Assembly (NCBI RefSeq): GCF_921293875.1
Contig: NZ_CAKLDI010000001.1
Location: 898,475 to 962,474, forward strand
Direction of reading: 5' to 3'
Source: Vibrio stylophorae
Lineage (GTDB): Bacteria > Pseudomonadota > Gammaproteobacteria > Enterobacterales > Vibrionaceae
DNA: 64,000 nt
The first letter of the stretch is position 1. Each line of letters begins with the position of its first letter. The notes beneath the pieces were generated by a model. It was not told the DNA's origin. It made no database searches and saw only the letters and a list, made by a program, of their open reading frames with translations. Below, piece by piece: positions 38,761-47,373 of the stretch. The translations under genes were made by a program, and so were the position numbers.

Positions 38761-39567
38761 GTGCAATGGATTAATGGTCAGCCAGCGTCACAAGTGAATG
38801 CACGCGATCGAGCGTTGCACTATGGTGATGGCTGTTTTACCACAGCGCAAATGTGTCATGGGACAATCCTAGATTGGTCATCTCATCTCGCACGTTTGCA
38901 AGATCATTGTCAGCGACTTTGGATTTCATTTGATGAGTGGTCTGCGCTTGAATCCTGTTGCCAGCGTATTGCTCATGAGCGGCAACAAGGTGTATTGAAA
39001 GTATTGATTAGTCGAGGCTCGGGTGGTCGCGGTTATAGTCCACAAGGCTGTGATGCACCGATGTGGCTGGTACAAACCAGCGAGCTCCCTAGTCATTATG
39101 AGCAGTGGCGACAGCAGGGCGTACGTCTTGGCTTAAGTGAGGTGAGCTTAGCAAGGCAGCCTTTACTGGCTGGCATCAAGCATCTCAATCGGCTTGAGCA
39201 AGTACTGATTAAGCAAGCACTGCTAGCGACGGATTGGGATGATGCACTGGTTTGTGACACGGTAGGGCACATCATTGAAACCAGTATGGCTAATGTTTTT
39301 TGGCGCATTGGCAACATTCTCTATACACCAAAGCTAGACCAAGCCGGTGTTGCTGGTATTATGCGCGCCAAAGTGCTTGGTCAATGTGCTTTCTTAGGCG
39401 TGGAATGTCAGCAAGTTTGCGAGCCGATTTCGGCCTTGACCATGGCTGATGAACTGATGATTTGTAATGCATTGCTGGGGGTGGCCCCTGTCCAGCAGTT
39501 TGAACAACGGATGTATCGCGATTTTTCGATGACGCGACAATTACAGGAGACACTTCGCTCGTGTTAA
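38761..39567 (+). CDS. pabC: Aminodeoxychorismate lyase PabC
   Basis: A 268-residue PLP fold-type IV enzyme that forms p-aminobenzoate for folate. QWINGQPASQVNARDRALHYGDGCFTTAQM is the family start, the PLP lysine lies in AGIKHLNRLEQVLIKQAL, and IIETSMANVFWRIGN completes the site. GTG start with AAGGAG upstream. Its end overlaps the mltG start. Confidence 0.94.
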   Translation: MQWINGQPASQVNARDRALHYGDGCFTTAQMCHGTILDWSSHLARLQDHCQRLWISFDEWSALESCCQRIAHERQQGVLKVLISRGSGGRGYSPQGCDAPMWLVQTSELPSHYEQWRQQGVRLGLSEVSLARQPLLAGIKHLNRLEQVLIKQALLATDWDDALVCDTVGHIIETSMANVFWRIGNILYTPKLDQAGVAGIMRAKVLGQCAFLGVECQQVCEPISALTMADELMICNALLGVAPVQQFEQRMYRDFSMTRQLQETLRSC

Positions 39568-40577
39568 AGAAGTTATTTATTGCCGCCATTTTAGGTCTAG
39601 TTGCAGTGGCTGCTGCAGCTGGCTATGTATACCAACAGGCAACGGGCTATTTGGATCAAACCAATCAGCTTTCCGAGCCTTCACTCTTTGAAGTGAAGCG
39701 TGGTATGAGTTTTGCTGCGGTGACAGCAGCGCTACAAGCGCAAGGGATTGCAACGAATAATCCATGGACGCGTTTGATTCCGAAATTAGACCCCAAGCTT
39801 GCCAAAATCAAAGTGGGTGTTTACCAAATTGCGCCAAAATTGACTGTGCGTCAGGTTTTGGAAGTGCTGGTCGCTGGGAAAGAGCATCAATTCTCCATCA
39901 CCTTAATTGAAGGTGAGCGCTTTACTGATTGGCGCAAACGGCTTGAAGCTGCGCCTTATCTTAAGCAAACCATGGCTGAGATGAGCGAGGCAGAGATAGC
40001 TACCGCCATCGGTGCTGATCGCACTAAGCTTGAGGGCTTACTGCTGCCTGAAACTTATAATTATGCGCACGGCAGTACGGATATCGCGCTACTCAAACGT
40101 GCCTATGATGACATGCAGGCCTTAATGGTCGCATCATGGCCTAAGCGCGCGAAAGCCAGTGAGCTGGATACGCCCTATGAAGCGTTAATTTTGGCATCGA
40201 TCATTGAAAAAGAGACCGCTGTCGCCAATGAGCGTGGTAAGGTGGCCTCTGTATTTAATAACCGTTTGATCAAAGGTATGCGTTTGCAAACGGATCCAAC
40301 GGTGATTTACGGCATGGGCGATAAATATGATGGCAATATTCGTCGCAAAGATTTGCGCACGCCAACGCCTTATAACACCTATGTGATTTATGGCTTGCCA
40401 CCAACGCCGATTGCCATGGCAAGTAAGGAGTCAGTCCTTGCGGCGCTCAATCCTGATAAAACGCCATACTACTATTTTGTAGCTGATGGTACGGGCGGTC
40501 ATAAATTCTCACGCACGCTGCGTGAGCATAATCGCGCAGTGCAGGCTTACTTAAGAACCTTACGACAGAATAAATAA
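39561..40577 (+). CDS. mltG: Endolytic murein transglycosylase MltG
   Basis: A 338-residue protein with an N-terminal membrane helix (about 4-25), a LysM-like region and the YceG catalytic domain. The catalytic glutamate is in [42 protein letters not shown], followed by [18 protein letters not shown]. MltG cuts nascent glycan strands and ends their growth in the periplasm. GTG start, overlapping pabC by seven bases; its stop shares TAATG with tmk. Confidence 0.95.
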   Translation: MLKKLFIAAILGLVAVAAAAGYVYQQATGYLDQTNQLSEPSLFEVKRGMSFAAVTAALQAQGIATNNPWTRLIPKLDPKLAKIKVGVYQIAPKLTVRQVLEVLVAGKEHQFSITLIEGERFTDWRKRLEAAPYLKQTMAEMSEAEIATAIGADRTKLEGLLLPETYNYAHGSTDIALLKRAYDDMQALMVASWPKRAKASELDTPYEALILASIIEKETAVANERGKVASVFNNRLIKGMRLQTDPTVIYGMGDKYDGNIRRKDLRTPTPYNTYVIYGLPPTPIAMASKESVLAALNPDKTPYYYFVADGTGGHKFSRTLREHNRAVQAYLRTLRQNK

Positions 40578-41206
40578 TGCTTGGAAAATTTATTGTAATT
40601 GAAGGCCTAGAAGGTGCTGGTAAATCTACTGCTATCGCCTTTGTAAAAGCCAAACTTGCTGAGCGGGGCATCGAACCAACTTGTACTCGTGAGCCAGGCG
40701 GTACGCCGCTGGCTGAAAAAATGCGCGCTCTGGTTAAAAGTGCGGATGAATCAGAGCCACTCACTGATATGGCTGAGCTACTGCTGCTTTATGCGGCGCG
40801 TAGTCAATTGGTTGAAAATGTCATTCGCCCAGCACTGTCGCGTGGTGAATGGGTACTGGGTGATCGTCATGATCTCTCATCACAAGCATATCAAGGTGGC
40901 GGTCGTGGCATTGACGCTGCCTTGATGCAAAATTTAAAGCAGACAGTGCTTGGTGATTTTGCGCCGAACCTAACGCTTTATCTGGATATTGAGCCGGCGC
41001 GAGGCCTCGCACGTGCGCGTGCGCGTGGTGAATTGGATCGTATTGAACAGATGGCTCTGGATTTCTTTGAGCGCACGCGTGAGCGTTATTTAACGCTGGC
41101 AAAAGCGGATGCCAATACAGTGATCATCGATGCCAATGTTGAATTGGAACAAGTACAAGCGCAACTGGATCAAGCCTTAACGACTTGGTTGGATGACAAT
41201 GTCTGA
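40577..41206 (+). CDS. tmk: Thymidylate kinase
   Basis: A 209-residue P-loop kinase making dTDP from dTMP. The P-loop is [11 protein letters not shown], the DRH/DRY-type motif [17 protein letters not shown], and the substrate loop [19 protein letters not shown] arginines lie in [12 protein letters not shown]. The start overlaps mltG by one base, and the end overlaps holB. Confidence 0.97.
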   Translation: MLGKFIVIEGLEGAGKSTAIAFVKAKLAERGIEPTCTREPGGTPLAEKMRALVKSADESEPLTDMAELLLLYAARSQLVENVIRPALSRGEWVLGDRHDLSSQAYQGGGRGIDAALMQNLKQTVLGDFAPNLTLYLDIEPARGLARARARGELDRIEQMALDFFERTRERYLTLAKADANTVIIDANVELEQVQAQLDQALTTWLDDNV

Positions 41207-42194
41207 TTGGCGTGAACTGCAGCCGCAGATCTATCCATGGCAGCAACCGCTTTGGCAGCAGTGGCAGCAATTATGGCAAAGCCAACGTTGGCACCATGCT
41301 TTATTGCTGCTTGGCGATCAAGGCTTTGGTGCGCCGCAACTTGCAGCGTATTTAGCGCAAGCGTTGCTGTGTCAGCATCAAGGCTCAAATCCGCTCAATC
41401 TTGAAAGCTGTGAGTTATGCCATAGCTGTCGATTGTTTCAAGCGAAAAACCACCCTGATATTCACTGGCTTGCACCGCTAGAAGGCAAACGGATTGGCGT
41501 TGAGGCTGTGCGTGAAGCCAATCGTTGGGCGTTAGAAACCGCGCAGCTCGGTGGCCAAAGGGTGATCGTCATTGAAGGCGCGGATCGCCTCGGTGAAAGC
41601 GCGGCCAACGCCCTGCTCAAAACCTTGGAAGAGCCACCGGCCAATTGCCAATTTATTTTGCTGGCTGAGCGACAAAATTTGGTATTACCTACTATTTTAA
41701 GTCGTTGTAGTTTATGGCGAATGACAACCATCAATGAATCATCATTAATGCAATGGGGGCAGGCCCAGGGGATTAATGGCAATCTTGAGCACCTGCGTTT
41801 GTCGCATCAAGCACCGTTGTTGTGGGCGCAATTTGATGCTCAGCAGCAAGCGCAGCATCAACAGCTGATTGCGGCGTTTAGCGCATTTGTGCGTGGGCCG
41901 CTGCTAGGCGATTGGATGGCATTGGCACAGCAAATCAGTGAAAGCACGCCGCAAAGTTTTGATTGGCTGAGCTATCTATTGCTCGATGGGCAAAAATATC
42001 AGCGCGGCGCAATGCAACATATTGTGCATTGTCATCATCAAGACAGCGTTGCCGCTGTGGCTTTGCTACCTTCATCATTATTGATATCACAACAAAAAGC
42101 GCTGCATCAGCTGAAATTTAAACTCACGCAACCCCTTGGGTTGAATGCATCGCTGTTGATCAGTGATTGGCTGATGGCCTTTATTCCATCTTAA
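41193..42194 (+). CDS. holB: DNA polymerase III delta-prime subunit HolB
   Basis: A 333-residue clamp-loader subunit. The zinc module is [10 protein letters not shown] after [67 protein letters not shown] is the typical DnaX-like core, and SRCSLW follows. It is divergent in its C-terminal third, as usual for HolB. The first or third codon could be the start; both lie within tmk, suggesting coupling. Confidence 0.95.
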   Translation: MTMSDWRELQPQIYPWQQPLWQQWQQLWQSQRWHHALLLLGDQGFGAPQLAAYLAQALLCQHQGSNPLNLESCELCHSCRLFQAKNHPDIHWLAPLEGKRIGVEAVREANRWALETAQLGGQRVIVIEGADRLGESAANALLKTLEEPPANCQFILLAERQNLVLPTILSRCSLWRMTTINESSLMQWGQAQGINGNLEHLRLSHQAPLLWAQFDAQQQAQHQQLIAAFSAFVRGPLLGDWMALAQQISESTPQSFDWLSYLLLDGQKYQRGAMQHIVHCHHQDSVAAVALLPSSLLISQQKALHQLKFKLTQPLGLNASLLISDWLMAFIPS

Positions 42195-42247
42195 TCTAAA
42201 GCGGTATGGTGGCTTGCCATGCCGTTCATTTCCTTTCGGAGTCTAAA

Positions 42248-43021
42248 GTGTTTGTTGATTCCCACTGTCATCTTGACCGTTTGAACTATCCAGAACTACA
42301 CCAAAATATTGAAGCGGTGATCGCTAAAGCTAAGGCAGCAAAGGTTGAGCAGTTACTGAGCGTTGGTGTGACTTTGGCTGATTTTCCTGCGATGTACCAA
42401 AAAATTGAACCCTTTGCTGGCGTTTATGCCAGTTGTGGCGTGCATCCTCTAGATTGTGAAAGCGGTTTTGATCGCCAGCAGTTACTTGAATTTGCAGCTT
42501 ATGACAAAGTGGTGGCGATTGGTGAAACAGGCCTTGATTATAACTACGCGCCGCAAACCAAAGCATTGCAGCAAGAATTATTTATTGAGCAAGTTGAAGT
42601 GGCAAAGGCGGTGAATAAACCACTGATTATTCACACCCGTCAGGCTCGTGAAGACACATTGGCGATTTTGCGCGCGCATCAAGCGGAACAAGTGGGCGGG
42701 GTTATTCACTGCTTTACTGAAGATCTTGCCTTTGCAGAGCAAGCCATGGCACTGGGTTTTTACATCTCCATTTCTGGCATTGTCACCTTTAACCAAGCAG
42801 CGGAGCTAAAGGCAGTGGTACAACGCTTGCCATTGGAGCGTTTATTGATTGAAACGGACTCACCTTACTTGGCGCCTGCGCCTTATCGTGGCAAGGAAAA
42901 CCAACCGGCCTATGTTGCGCGAGTGGCTGAATATATAGCGTTATTGAAGGCTGAATCGGTCGAAACCATCGCCGAAGTGACCACGAAAAACTTTGAAACA
43001 CTTTTTTTGCGACGCCAATAA
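42248..43021 (+). CDS. TatD-family metal-dependent deoxyribonuclease
   Basis: A 257-residue TIM-barrel hydrolase of the YcfH/TatD group. Metal ligands are visible in FVDSHCHLDRL, GETGLDYNYA, IIHTRQAREDTLA, HCFTED and IETDSPYLAPAPYRGKEN. GTG 42248 has CGGAG six bases upstream and starts the first barrel strand; a longer in-frame start at 42206 adds an unrelated stretch. The position after holB corresponds to E. coli ycfH. The physiological substrate is uncertain (3'-5' DNase or D-aminoacyl-tRNA hydrolase has been claimed for relatives). Confidence 0.92.
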   Translation: MFVDSHCHLDRLNYPELHQNIEAVIAKAKAAKVEQLLSVGVTLADFPAMYQKIEPFAGVYASCGVHPLDCESGFDRQQLLEFAAYDKVVAIGETGLDYNYAPQTKALQQELFIEQVEVAKAVNKPLIIHTRQAREDTLAILRAHQAEQVGGVIHCFTEDLAFAEQAMALGFYISISGIVTFNQAAELKAVVQRLPLERLLIETDSPYLAPAPYRGKENQPAYVARVAEYIALLKAESVETIAEVTTKNFETLFLRRQ

Positions 43022-43074
43022 AATAAAGCAGATTTTTCACAAAAAAGGCCATTTAGCGGTCATTTTAATCGACC

Positions 43075-43101
43075 AAGACGCGAATTGTTCGCGTCTTTTT
43101 A
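43075..43101 (+). terminator. Intrinsic terminator after the tatD-family gene
   Basis: AAGACGCGAA / TTCGCGTCTT with loop TTG and trailing T run; it ends the pabC-mltG-tmk-holB-tatD unit. Confidence 0.9.
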
Positions 43102-43148
43102 TTTGCAACCGATTTCACTGTTGATAAAACGAACATTTAACAGTGAAT

Positions 43149-43169
43149 TTATTTTATGTAATAAAATAA
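43149..43169 (+). promoter_or_regulatory. Mlc/NagC-like operator upstream of ptsG
   Basis: A perfect palindrome: arms TTATTTTAT and ATAAAATAA around GTA. E. coli ptsG is repressed by Mlc at A/T-rich sites of the TTATTTT...AATAA type. The match is by architecture and context; NagC-type regulators bind similar DNA. Confidence 0.6.
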
Positions 43170-43383
43170 GTGAAATGTCACTTTTTCATAACCCGAGTAA
43201 AAATGAGCTATAGTTTGATTTGACTTTAGTATCATAAAGTTGCGTTGCTTTTGCTTTGTTTGCGTCTTTGTTGCGACTGTGATCTCGCTATTGTTTTTAC
43301 ATATAAAGTTAAAGGCCTGTGGTAAATGCGTGGTTTCAAGCGTTAAATACACGGGTTTCATGATGCCAAAGGCGTCATCGCGG

Positions 43384-43421
43384 TCTGTAACACCAACGCT
43401 ACGGGGGTATGCGGTTACAGA
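43384..43421 (+). promoter_or_regulatory. Leader hairpin before ptsG
   Basis: TCTGTAAC and GTTACAGA pair perfectly; inside, CGC/GCG and TAC/GTA pair around a GGGG loop with small bulges. The hairpin ends 26 bases before the AGGAG ribosome site and is not followed by a T run, so it is not a terminator. It could affect mRNA stability or small-RNA access. Confidence 0.5.
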
Positions 43422-43456
43422 AAGCAACACAATAACAACTCACTCAGGAGTGGAAC

Positions 43457-45052
43457 ATGTTCAAACAACTTTTTGCTAACTTGCAAAAGGTAGGTAAAGC
43501 ACTGATGCTGCCAGTGTCTGTCCTACCCGTGGCAGGTATTCTACTTGGGGTCGGTGCGGCTAACTTTAGCTGGATTCCGGCAGTTGTCTCAGATGTCATG
43601 GAAAAAGCGGGCGGCTCAGTCTTTGGTCAAATGCCATTGCTATTTGCAGTTGGTGTTGCGCTTGGCTTTACCAAAAACGATGGTGTTGCAGGTCTAGCTG
43701 CAATCGTTGGTTACGGCATCATGTCTGCGACCATGAGCGTTATGGCCGGTCTTGAAGCAAACAGCGTTATGGCTGCATTGCAACACGTACCAGATATGGC
43801 ATCGCTTTCTGGCAACCTCGAAACTTTGGTTCAGTCTGCTGCAACCAATATGAATGTTGACCCAAGTGCAGTCTTTGCAAGCCTTTCTGATCCTGCAACT
43901 GTGGGCGCGATTAAAGCGACCGTTGCAAAACAATTTGATACTGGCGTACTTGGCGGCATCCTTGTGGGTGGTGTTGCAGGTTGGGCGTTTAACCGCTTCT
44001 TCCGCATCGAGCTACCTGCTTACCTAGGTTTCTTCGCTGGTAAGCGTGCTGTGCCAATCATCACTGGTTTTTGTGCAATTGCATTGGCGATTGTGCTTTC
44101 ATTCATTTGGCCTCCTGTGGGCGCAGCTATTGGCGCGTTCTCTCACTGGGCGGCAGTGCAAAACCCTGAAGTTGCCTTTGGTATCTACGGTGTGGTTGAG
44201 CGCTCTTTGATTCCATTTGGTCTACACCACATCTGGAACGTACCTTTCTTCTTTGAAGCGGGTCAATGTGTGGATGGTGACGGCGTTGTTCGTAACGGTA
44301 TTTTGACTTGTTACCAAGTTGCGACTGAAGCAAGCCGTACTGCTGAAATGGGTTACTTCGGTCAGCTTGCTGGCGGTTACATGTTCAAAATGTACGGCCT
44401 ACCAGCAGCTGCAATGGCAATCTGGCACACAGCGAAACCAGAAAACCGCGCGAAAGTGGGCGGTATCATGATCTCAGCAGCGCTGACTTCATTCCTAACT
44501 GGTATTACTGAGCCGCTTGAGTTTGCCTTCCTATTTGTTGCGCCTGTACTTTACGTGATCCATGCACTACTTGCGGGTTCTGCGTTTGTACTCACCAACA
44601 TGCTGGGTATGGTTCACGGTACTTCTTTCTCACACGGTTTGATTGACTTTGTGGTTCTATTTGCGAACTCACACAAAGGCTGGCTATTCCCTGTATTGGG
44701 TCTAGGTTATGCTGCGGTTTACTACATCATCTTCCGCGTAGCGATCGTGAAACTTGATCTGAAAACACCAGGTCGCGAAGACGAAGAAGTTGAAACAGTG
44801 TCTGTTTCTGAGTCTGAAATGGCTGAAAACCTTGTTGCTGCATTTGGTGGTAAAGCCAACATCACCAACTTGGACGCATGTATCACTCGTCTACGTGTTT
44901 CAGTGAAAGACACTGACGCGGTTGATAGCGATCGCCTAAAACAATTGGGTGCATCAGGTGTGGTGAAAGTATCAGGTGGCGTGCAAGCTATCTTTGGTAC
45001 TCGTTCAGACAACCTACGTACTGAAATGGATGAGTGGATGCAATCTCACTAA
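43457..45052 (+). CDS. ptsG: PTS glucose-specific EIICB component
   Basis: A 531-residue permease and phosphotransferase. The IIC domain contains [22 protein letters not shown] and the IIC active-site region [22 protein letters not shown] with the conserved [12 protein letters not shown]. The IIB domain has phosphocysteine Cys475 in [13 protein letters not shown], linked by [11 protein letters not shown]. It is 54 residues longer than E. coli PtsG (477), mainly because of an insert around residues 98-158 before TGVLGG, a region facing a loop. It imports and phosphorylates glucose. AGGAGTGGAAC precedes the ATG. Confidence 0.96.
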   Translation: MFKQLFANLQKVGKALMLPVSVLPVAGILLGVGAANFSWIPAVVSDVMEKAGGSVFGQMPLLFAVGVALGFTKNDGVAGLAAIVGYGIMSATMSVMAGLEANSVMAALQHVPDMASLSGNLETLVQSAATNMNVDPSAVFASLSDPATVGAIKATVAKQFDTGVLGGILVGGVAGWAFNRFFRIELPAYLGFFAGKRAVPIITGFCAIALAIVLSFIWPPVGAAIGAFSHWAAVQNPEVAFGIYGVVERSLIPFGLHHIWNVPFFFEAGQCVDGDGVVRNGILTCYQVATEASRTAEMGYFGQLAGGYMFKMYGLPAAAMAIWHTAKPENRAKVGGIMISAALTSFLTGITEPLEFAFLFVAPVLYVIHALLAGSAFVLTNMLGMVHGTSFSHGLIDFVVLFANSHKGWLFPVLGLGYAAVYYIIFRVAIVKLDLKTPGREDEEVETVSVSESEMAENLVAAFGGKANITNLDACITRLRVSVKDTDAVDSDRLKQLGASGVVKVSGGVQAIFGTRSDNLRTEMDEWMQSH

Positions 45053-45090
45053 TCCAAGTTCCTTGAACTCGGTTTCCCCCGCAAGGATCA

Positions 45091-45119
45091 AAAACGCTCA
45101 CCTAGGTGAGCGTTTTTTT
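45091..45119. terminator. Bidirectional intrinsic terminator after ptsG
   Basis: A 28-base perfect palindrome: AAAACGCTCA, centre CCTAGG, TGAGCGTTTT, with further T. It sits between convergent ptsG and the hydrolase gene. Confidence 0.92.
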
Positions 45120-45207
45120 ATGTCTAAGGATTATCGCTAAGACTAAGTGACAGAGGCTGACTCATGGTTTCGCACTGGTATTGAACGATGAGAGTCAGCC
45201 ATAGGGG

Positions 45208-46020
45208 TTAATCGTGACTTTCCAGCGCATTTTCAAATGTAGAAGATGGACTTGTCAAAAAACGCTGGCAAATGGGACCGATAATCTCAGGCCATTCATT
45301 GTGACAGTCATGGCCAGTGAAAGGGATATGGCAAAGCTGCGCATCTGTGATCATCTCACCTAAAGCCATCCATTCTTGCATGCTGAGCAGCGGATCGGCT
45401 TGGCCGCGAATCAGCAGCGTAGGGCATTGAATCTCACGGATGGATTGCTTGGGATAACCTGCACCATCAAGCCATAGCGCTTTGACTTGTGCCAGTAATA
45501 ATGCAAAGTTGGGCTGTGGATTTTGCTGCTGATAGCTGCTAACGCTCTCTGGGAACATCGCTTGCCAGTCTTCAACACTCAGTGATTCTAACATCTCGCG
45601 TGAGGCATCATCCGCTTCTAAACGCCACTGAGCACCAATTGTGATAAGGCGGGTGACACGAGAGGGCTGCGTTGCCGCAATGCCATAGCCGGTAATACCA
45701 CCATCGCTAAAGCCAAGCAGTGCAAATTGATTGATCTGAAGATGATCGAGTAGCGCGAGTATATCTGACTGATATTGTGCATAGCTAAGCGCCATGCTGC
45801 CGAGACTCGAGTGGCCATGACCGCGTAGATCTATGCCAATCAAACAGTGGTTTTGCGCAAGGTGGGGCACAAGGCTGTTAAGTTCAGCCATATGGCCAAG
45901 GCCACCATGTAACAGTAGGAGCACCGGATCGTTTGTATCACCGATGATCTGATAACTTAAAAATGCATTGTCTTCATGAGGTAAAGGCCAGTGCTGCGCT
46001 TGGTCTTTGTGAAAGATCAT
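45208..46020 (-). CDS. Alpha/beta hydrolase
   Basis: A 270-residue hydrolase. The oxyanion-hole motif is LLLLHGGLGHMAEL, the nucleophile serine ALLGFSDGGITGYGIA, the acid LLIRGQADPLLSMQEW and the histidine FTGHDCHNEWP. There is no signal peptide, so it is cytoplasmic. The substrate is unknown; such enzymes range from esterases to epoxide hydrolases. The start has AAGAG upstream. An 18-base palindrome lies 35 bases upstream and may be an operator. Confidence 0.85.
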   Translation of the reverse strand: MIFHKDQAQHWPLPHEDNAFLSYQIIGDTNDPVLLLLHGGLGHMAELNSLVPHLAQNHCLIGIDLRGHGHSSLGSMALSYAQYQSDILALLDHLQINQFALLGFSDGGITGYGIAATQPSRVTRLITIGAQWRLEADDASREMLESLSVEDWQAMFPESVSSYQQQNPQPNFALLLAQVKALWLDGAGYPKQSIREIQCPTLLIRGQADPLLSMQEWMALGEMITDAQLCHIPFTGHDCHNEWPEIIGPICQRFLTSPSSTFENALESHD

Positions 46021-46054
46021 ATTTCATACTCTTAGAAAAAAGAGATGAATAAAT

Positions 46055-46072
46055 ACTGTTTGTTTAAACAGT
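46055..46072 (-). promoter_or_regulatory. Palindromic operator candidate upstream of the hydrolase
   Basis: ACTGTTT and AAACAGT surround GTTT. The size and symmetry fit a TetR-type or similar repressor site, but no regulator gene is adjacent. It lies between ynjF and the hydrolase, both on the minus strand. Confidence 0.4.
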
Positions 46073-46094
46073 TATCAATTTAATCTATTGAATT

Positions 46095-46724
46095 TTAAGA
46101 TAAGTTCACACTTTTATCCGTTTTTAGTGTGCGATAGCCCAAAATGATGCGGGTTGCTGTAGTGAGCCAGCAAAGCGCGCCAAATAGGTAAGCAAGTCGC
46201 GCGAAATATTGCGGCATCAGGCAACACAGGACAAAAAAGGCAATGGTTTCGCTTCCTTCTGTCAGGCCACCTAAATAATATAGGGATTTGTGTGGGTAAA
46301 CGGGACTTTGAATATTGCGTTTGGCTGCCATGATCGCAAAGGCCAAAAAACTGGTGCCCGTACCGATAAAGGCAAACAAAATAAAAGCAGCGGCAAGCGC
46401 ATTGCTCGTGGGATTGGCGAGAGCAAAGCCAAAGGGCACCAAGGCATAAAAGAGAAAATCCAGCGCAATATCAAGAAATCCACCGGCGTCTGTGGTGCCT
46501 CGTCGCCGGGCAAGTGCACCATCCAAGCCATCAAAGAGTCGATTGATCACAATTGCAAGTAGTGCCCATGTATAGAGCTCAAAGGTGAGAAGCGGCAGTG
46601 CACACAGGCCGACAATAAAGCCAGTGACTGTGATGCGATTGGCACTGAGCCAAGGCTGATCGCACCAAGCGCTTAAGTTTTGCAGTGGCCTTTTTAGGCG
46701 CTGAATAAACCAAGGGTCAAGCAT
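46095..46724 (-). CDS. ynjF: CDP-alcohol phosphatidyltransferase YnjF
   Basis: A 209-residue membrane protein with five or six helices. The active-site motif is DGLDGALARRRGTTDAGGFLDIALD, with DG, AR, G, D and D positions of the family; there are seven residues between AR and G rather than eight, as in E. coli YnjF. ALVPFGFALANPTSNALAAAFILFAFIGTGTSFLAFA and HKSLYYLGGLTEGSETI also match YnjF. The alcohol acceptor is unknown. It overlaps ynjD by eight bases and is the last gene of the ynj operon. Confidence 0.92.
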   Translation of the reverse strand: MLDPWFIQRLKRPLQNLSAWCDQPWLSANRITVTGFIVGLCALPLLTFELYTWALLAIVINRLFDGLDGALARRRGTTDAGGFLDIALDFLFYALVPFGFALANPTSNALAAAFILFAFIGTGTSFLAFAIMAAKRNIQSPVYPHKSLYYLGGLTEGSETIAFFVLCCLMPQYFARLAYLFGALCWLTTATRIILGYRTLKTDKSVNLS

Positions 46725-47373
46725 TTGAGTCTCCTAGTTCATGCCATTGAAAACAGCGGCTGTTGGCCGGTATATCTTGTGCGTCATGCGTCACCAGTAG
46801 GGTTGGTATATTCGCCTGTATCGCTTGGCTAAAGACAAATTGGCGAAAGGCTTGGCGCAGGTTGATATCTAAAGCACTAAATGGCTCATCTAAGAGTAGC
46901 AATTTTGGCTCACTGGCCAAGGTGCGAAGTAGGCTGACTCGCGCTGCCTGACCACCTGAAATACGTAAAACTGATTGCTCAGCAAGATTATCCAGTGTCA
47001 CCTGCGCCAGAATATCGCGCGCTTGCTGTTCGCGTGCACGGCCATGAACCATGGTGGGCAGCGCAAAGGCGATGTTTTGCCACACATTGAGATGCGGAAA
47101 TAGCAAAGGGTGCTGCCACTGCAATCCCACCTGGCGTAAATGCGGTGGGAATAGGTTGAGCAAATTGCCATTGAGATAAATCTCACCTTGGCTGTGAAAA
47201 TCATGCCCAAGCTGTCCTGCAATACTACGCAGCAACGTGCTTTTACCGCAGCCACTGGGGCCCATCACAGTGACGATCTCACCCGGACTGATGGTCATCG
47301 ATACAGGCGAAAGCAGCACTTGGTGCGGCGCTTTGGCCTGAAAAATAGTGAGCGATTTTAATTCAAGCGGCAT
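46717..47373 (-). CDS. ynjD: ABC transporter ATP-binding protein YnjD
   Basis: A 218-residue ATPase. Walker A is GPSGCGKST at 38-46, Q-loop LQWQHPLLFPHLNVWQN, signature RISGGQAARVSLLRTLA, Walker B KLLLLDEPFSALD and switch His LLVTHDAQDIPA. It energises the YnjBC importer. AAGGAGTCCT gives a strong ribosome site, and the start overlaps the end of ynjC. Confidence 0.93.
   Translation of the reverse strand: MPLELKSLTIFQAKAPHQVLLSPVSMTISPGEIVTVMGPSGCGKSTLLRSIAGQLGHDFHSQGEIYLNGNLLNLFPPHLRQVGLQWQHPLLFPHLNVWQNIAFALPTMVHGRAREQQARDILAQVTLDNLAEQSVLRISGGQAARVSLLRTLASEPKLLLLDEPFSALDINLRQAFRQFVFSQAIQANIPTLLVTHDAQDIPANSRCFQWHELGDSNA

Larger units (their letters stand above)
43022..43456 (+). other. Non-coding region upstream of ptsG
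   Basis: 435 bases without a supported gene. It contains the terminator of the preceding operon (43075-43101), an Mlc-like palindrome (43149-43169) overlapping a second palindrome AAGTGA-AATG-TCACTT (43168-43183), an A/T-rich promoter area around 43200-43240 where no clear -35/-10 pair could be chosen, and a stable hairpin (43384-43421) just before the ptsG ribosome site. A short frame at 43240-43479 begins with TTG and looks spurious. Confidence 0.6.

Noticed and set aside
43168-43183. AAGTGA-AATG-TCACTT read as a CRP site.
   Set aside because: CRP half-sites need six bases between TGTGA and TCACA; here the spacing is four, so it is only reported as a palindrome.
43240-43479. 79-residue frame with a hydrophobic start upstream of ptsG.
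   Set aside because: TTG start without ribosome site, overlaps the ptsG start and the leader hairpin, cysteine/valine-rich composition unlike neighbours.
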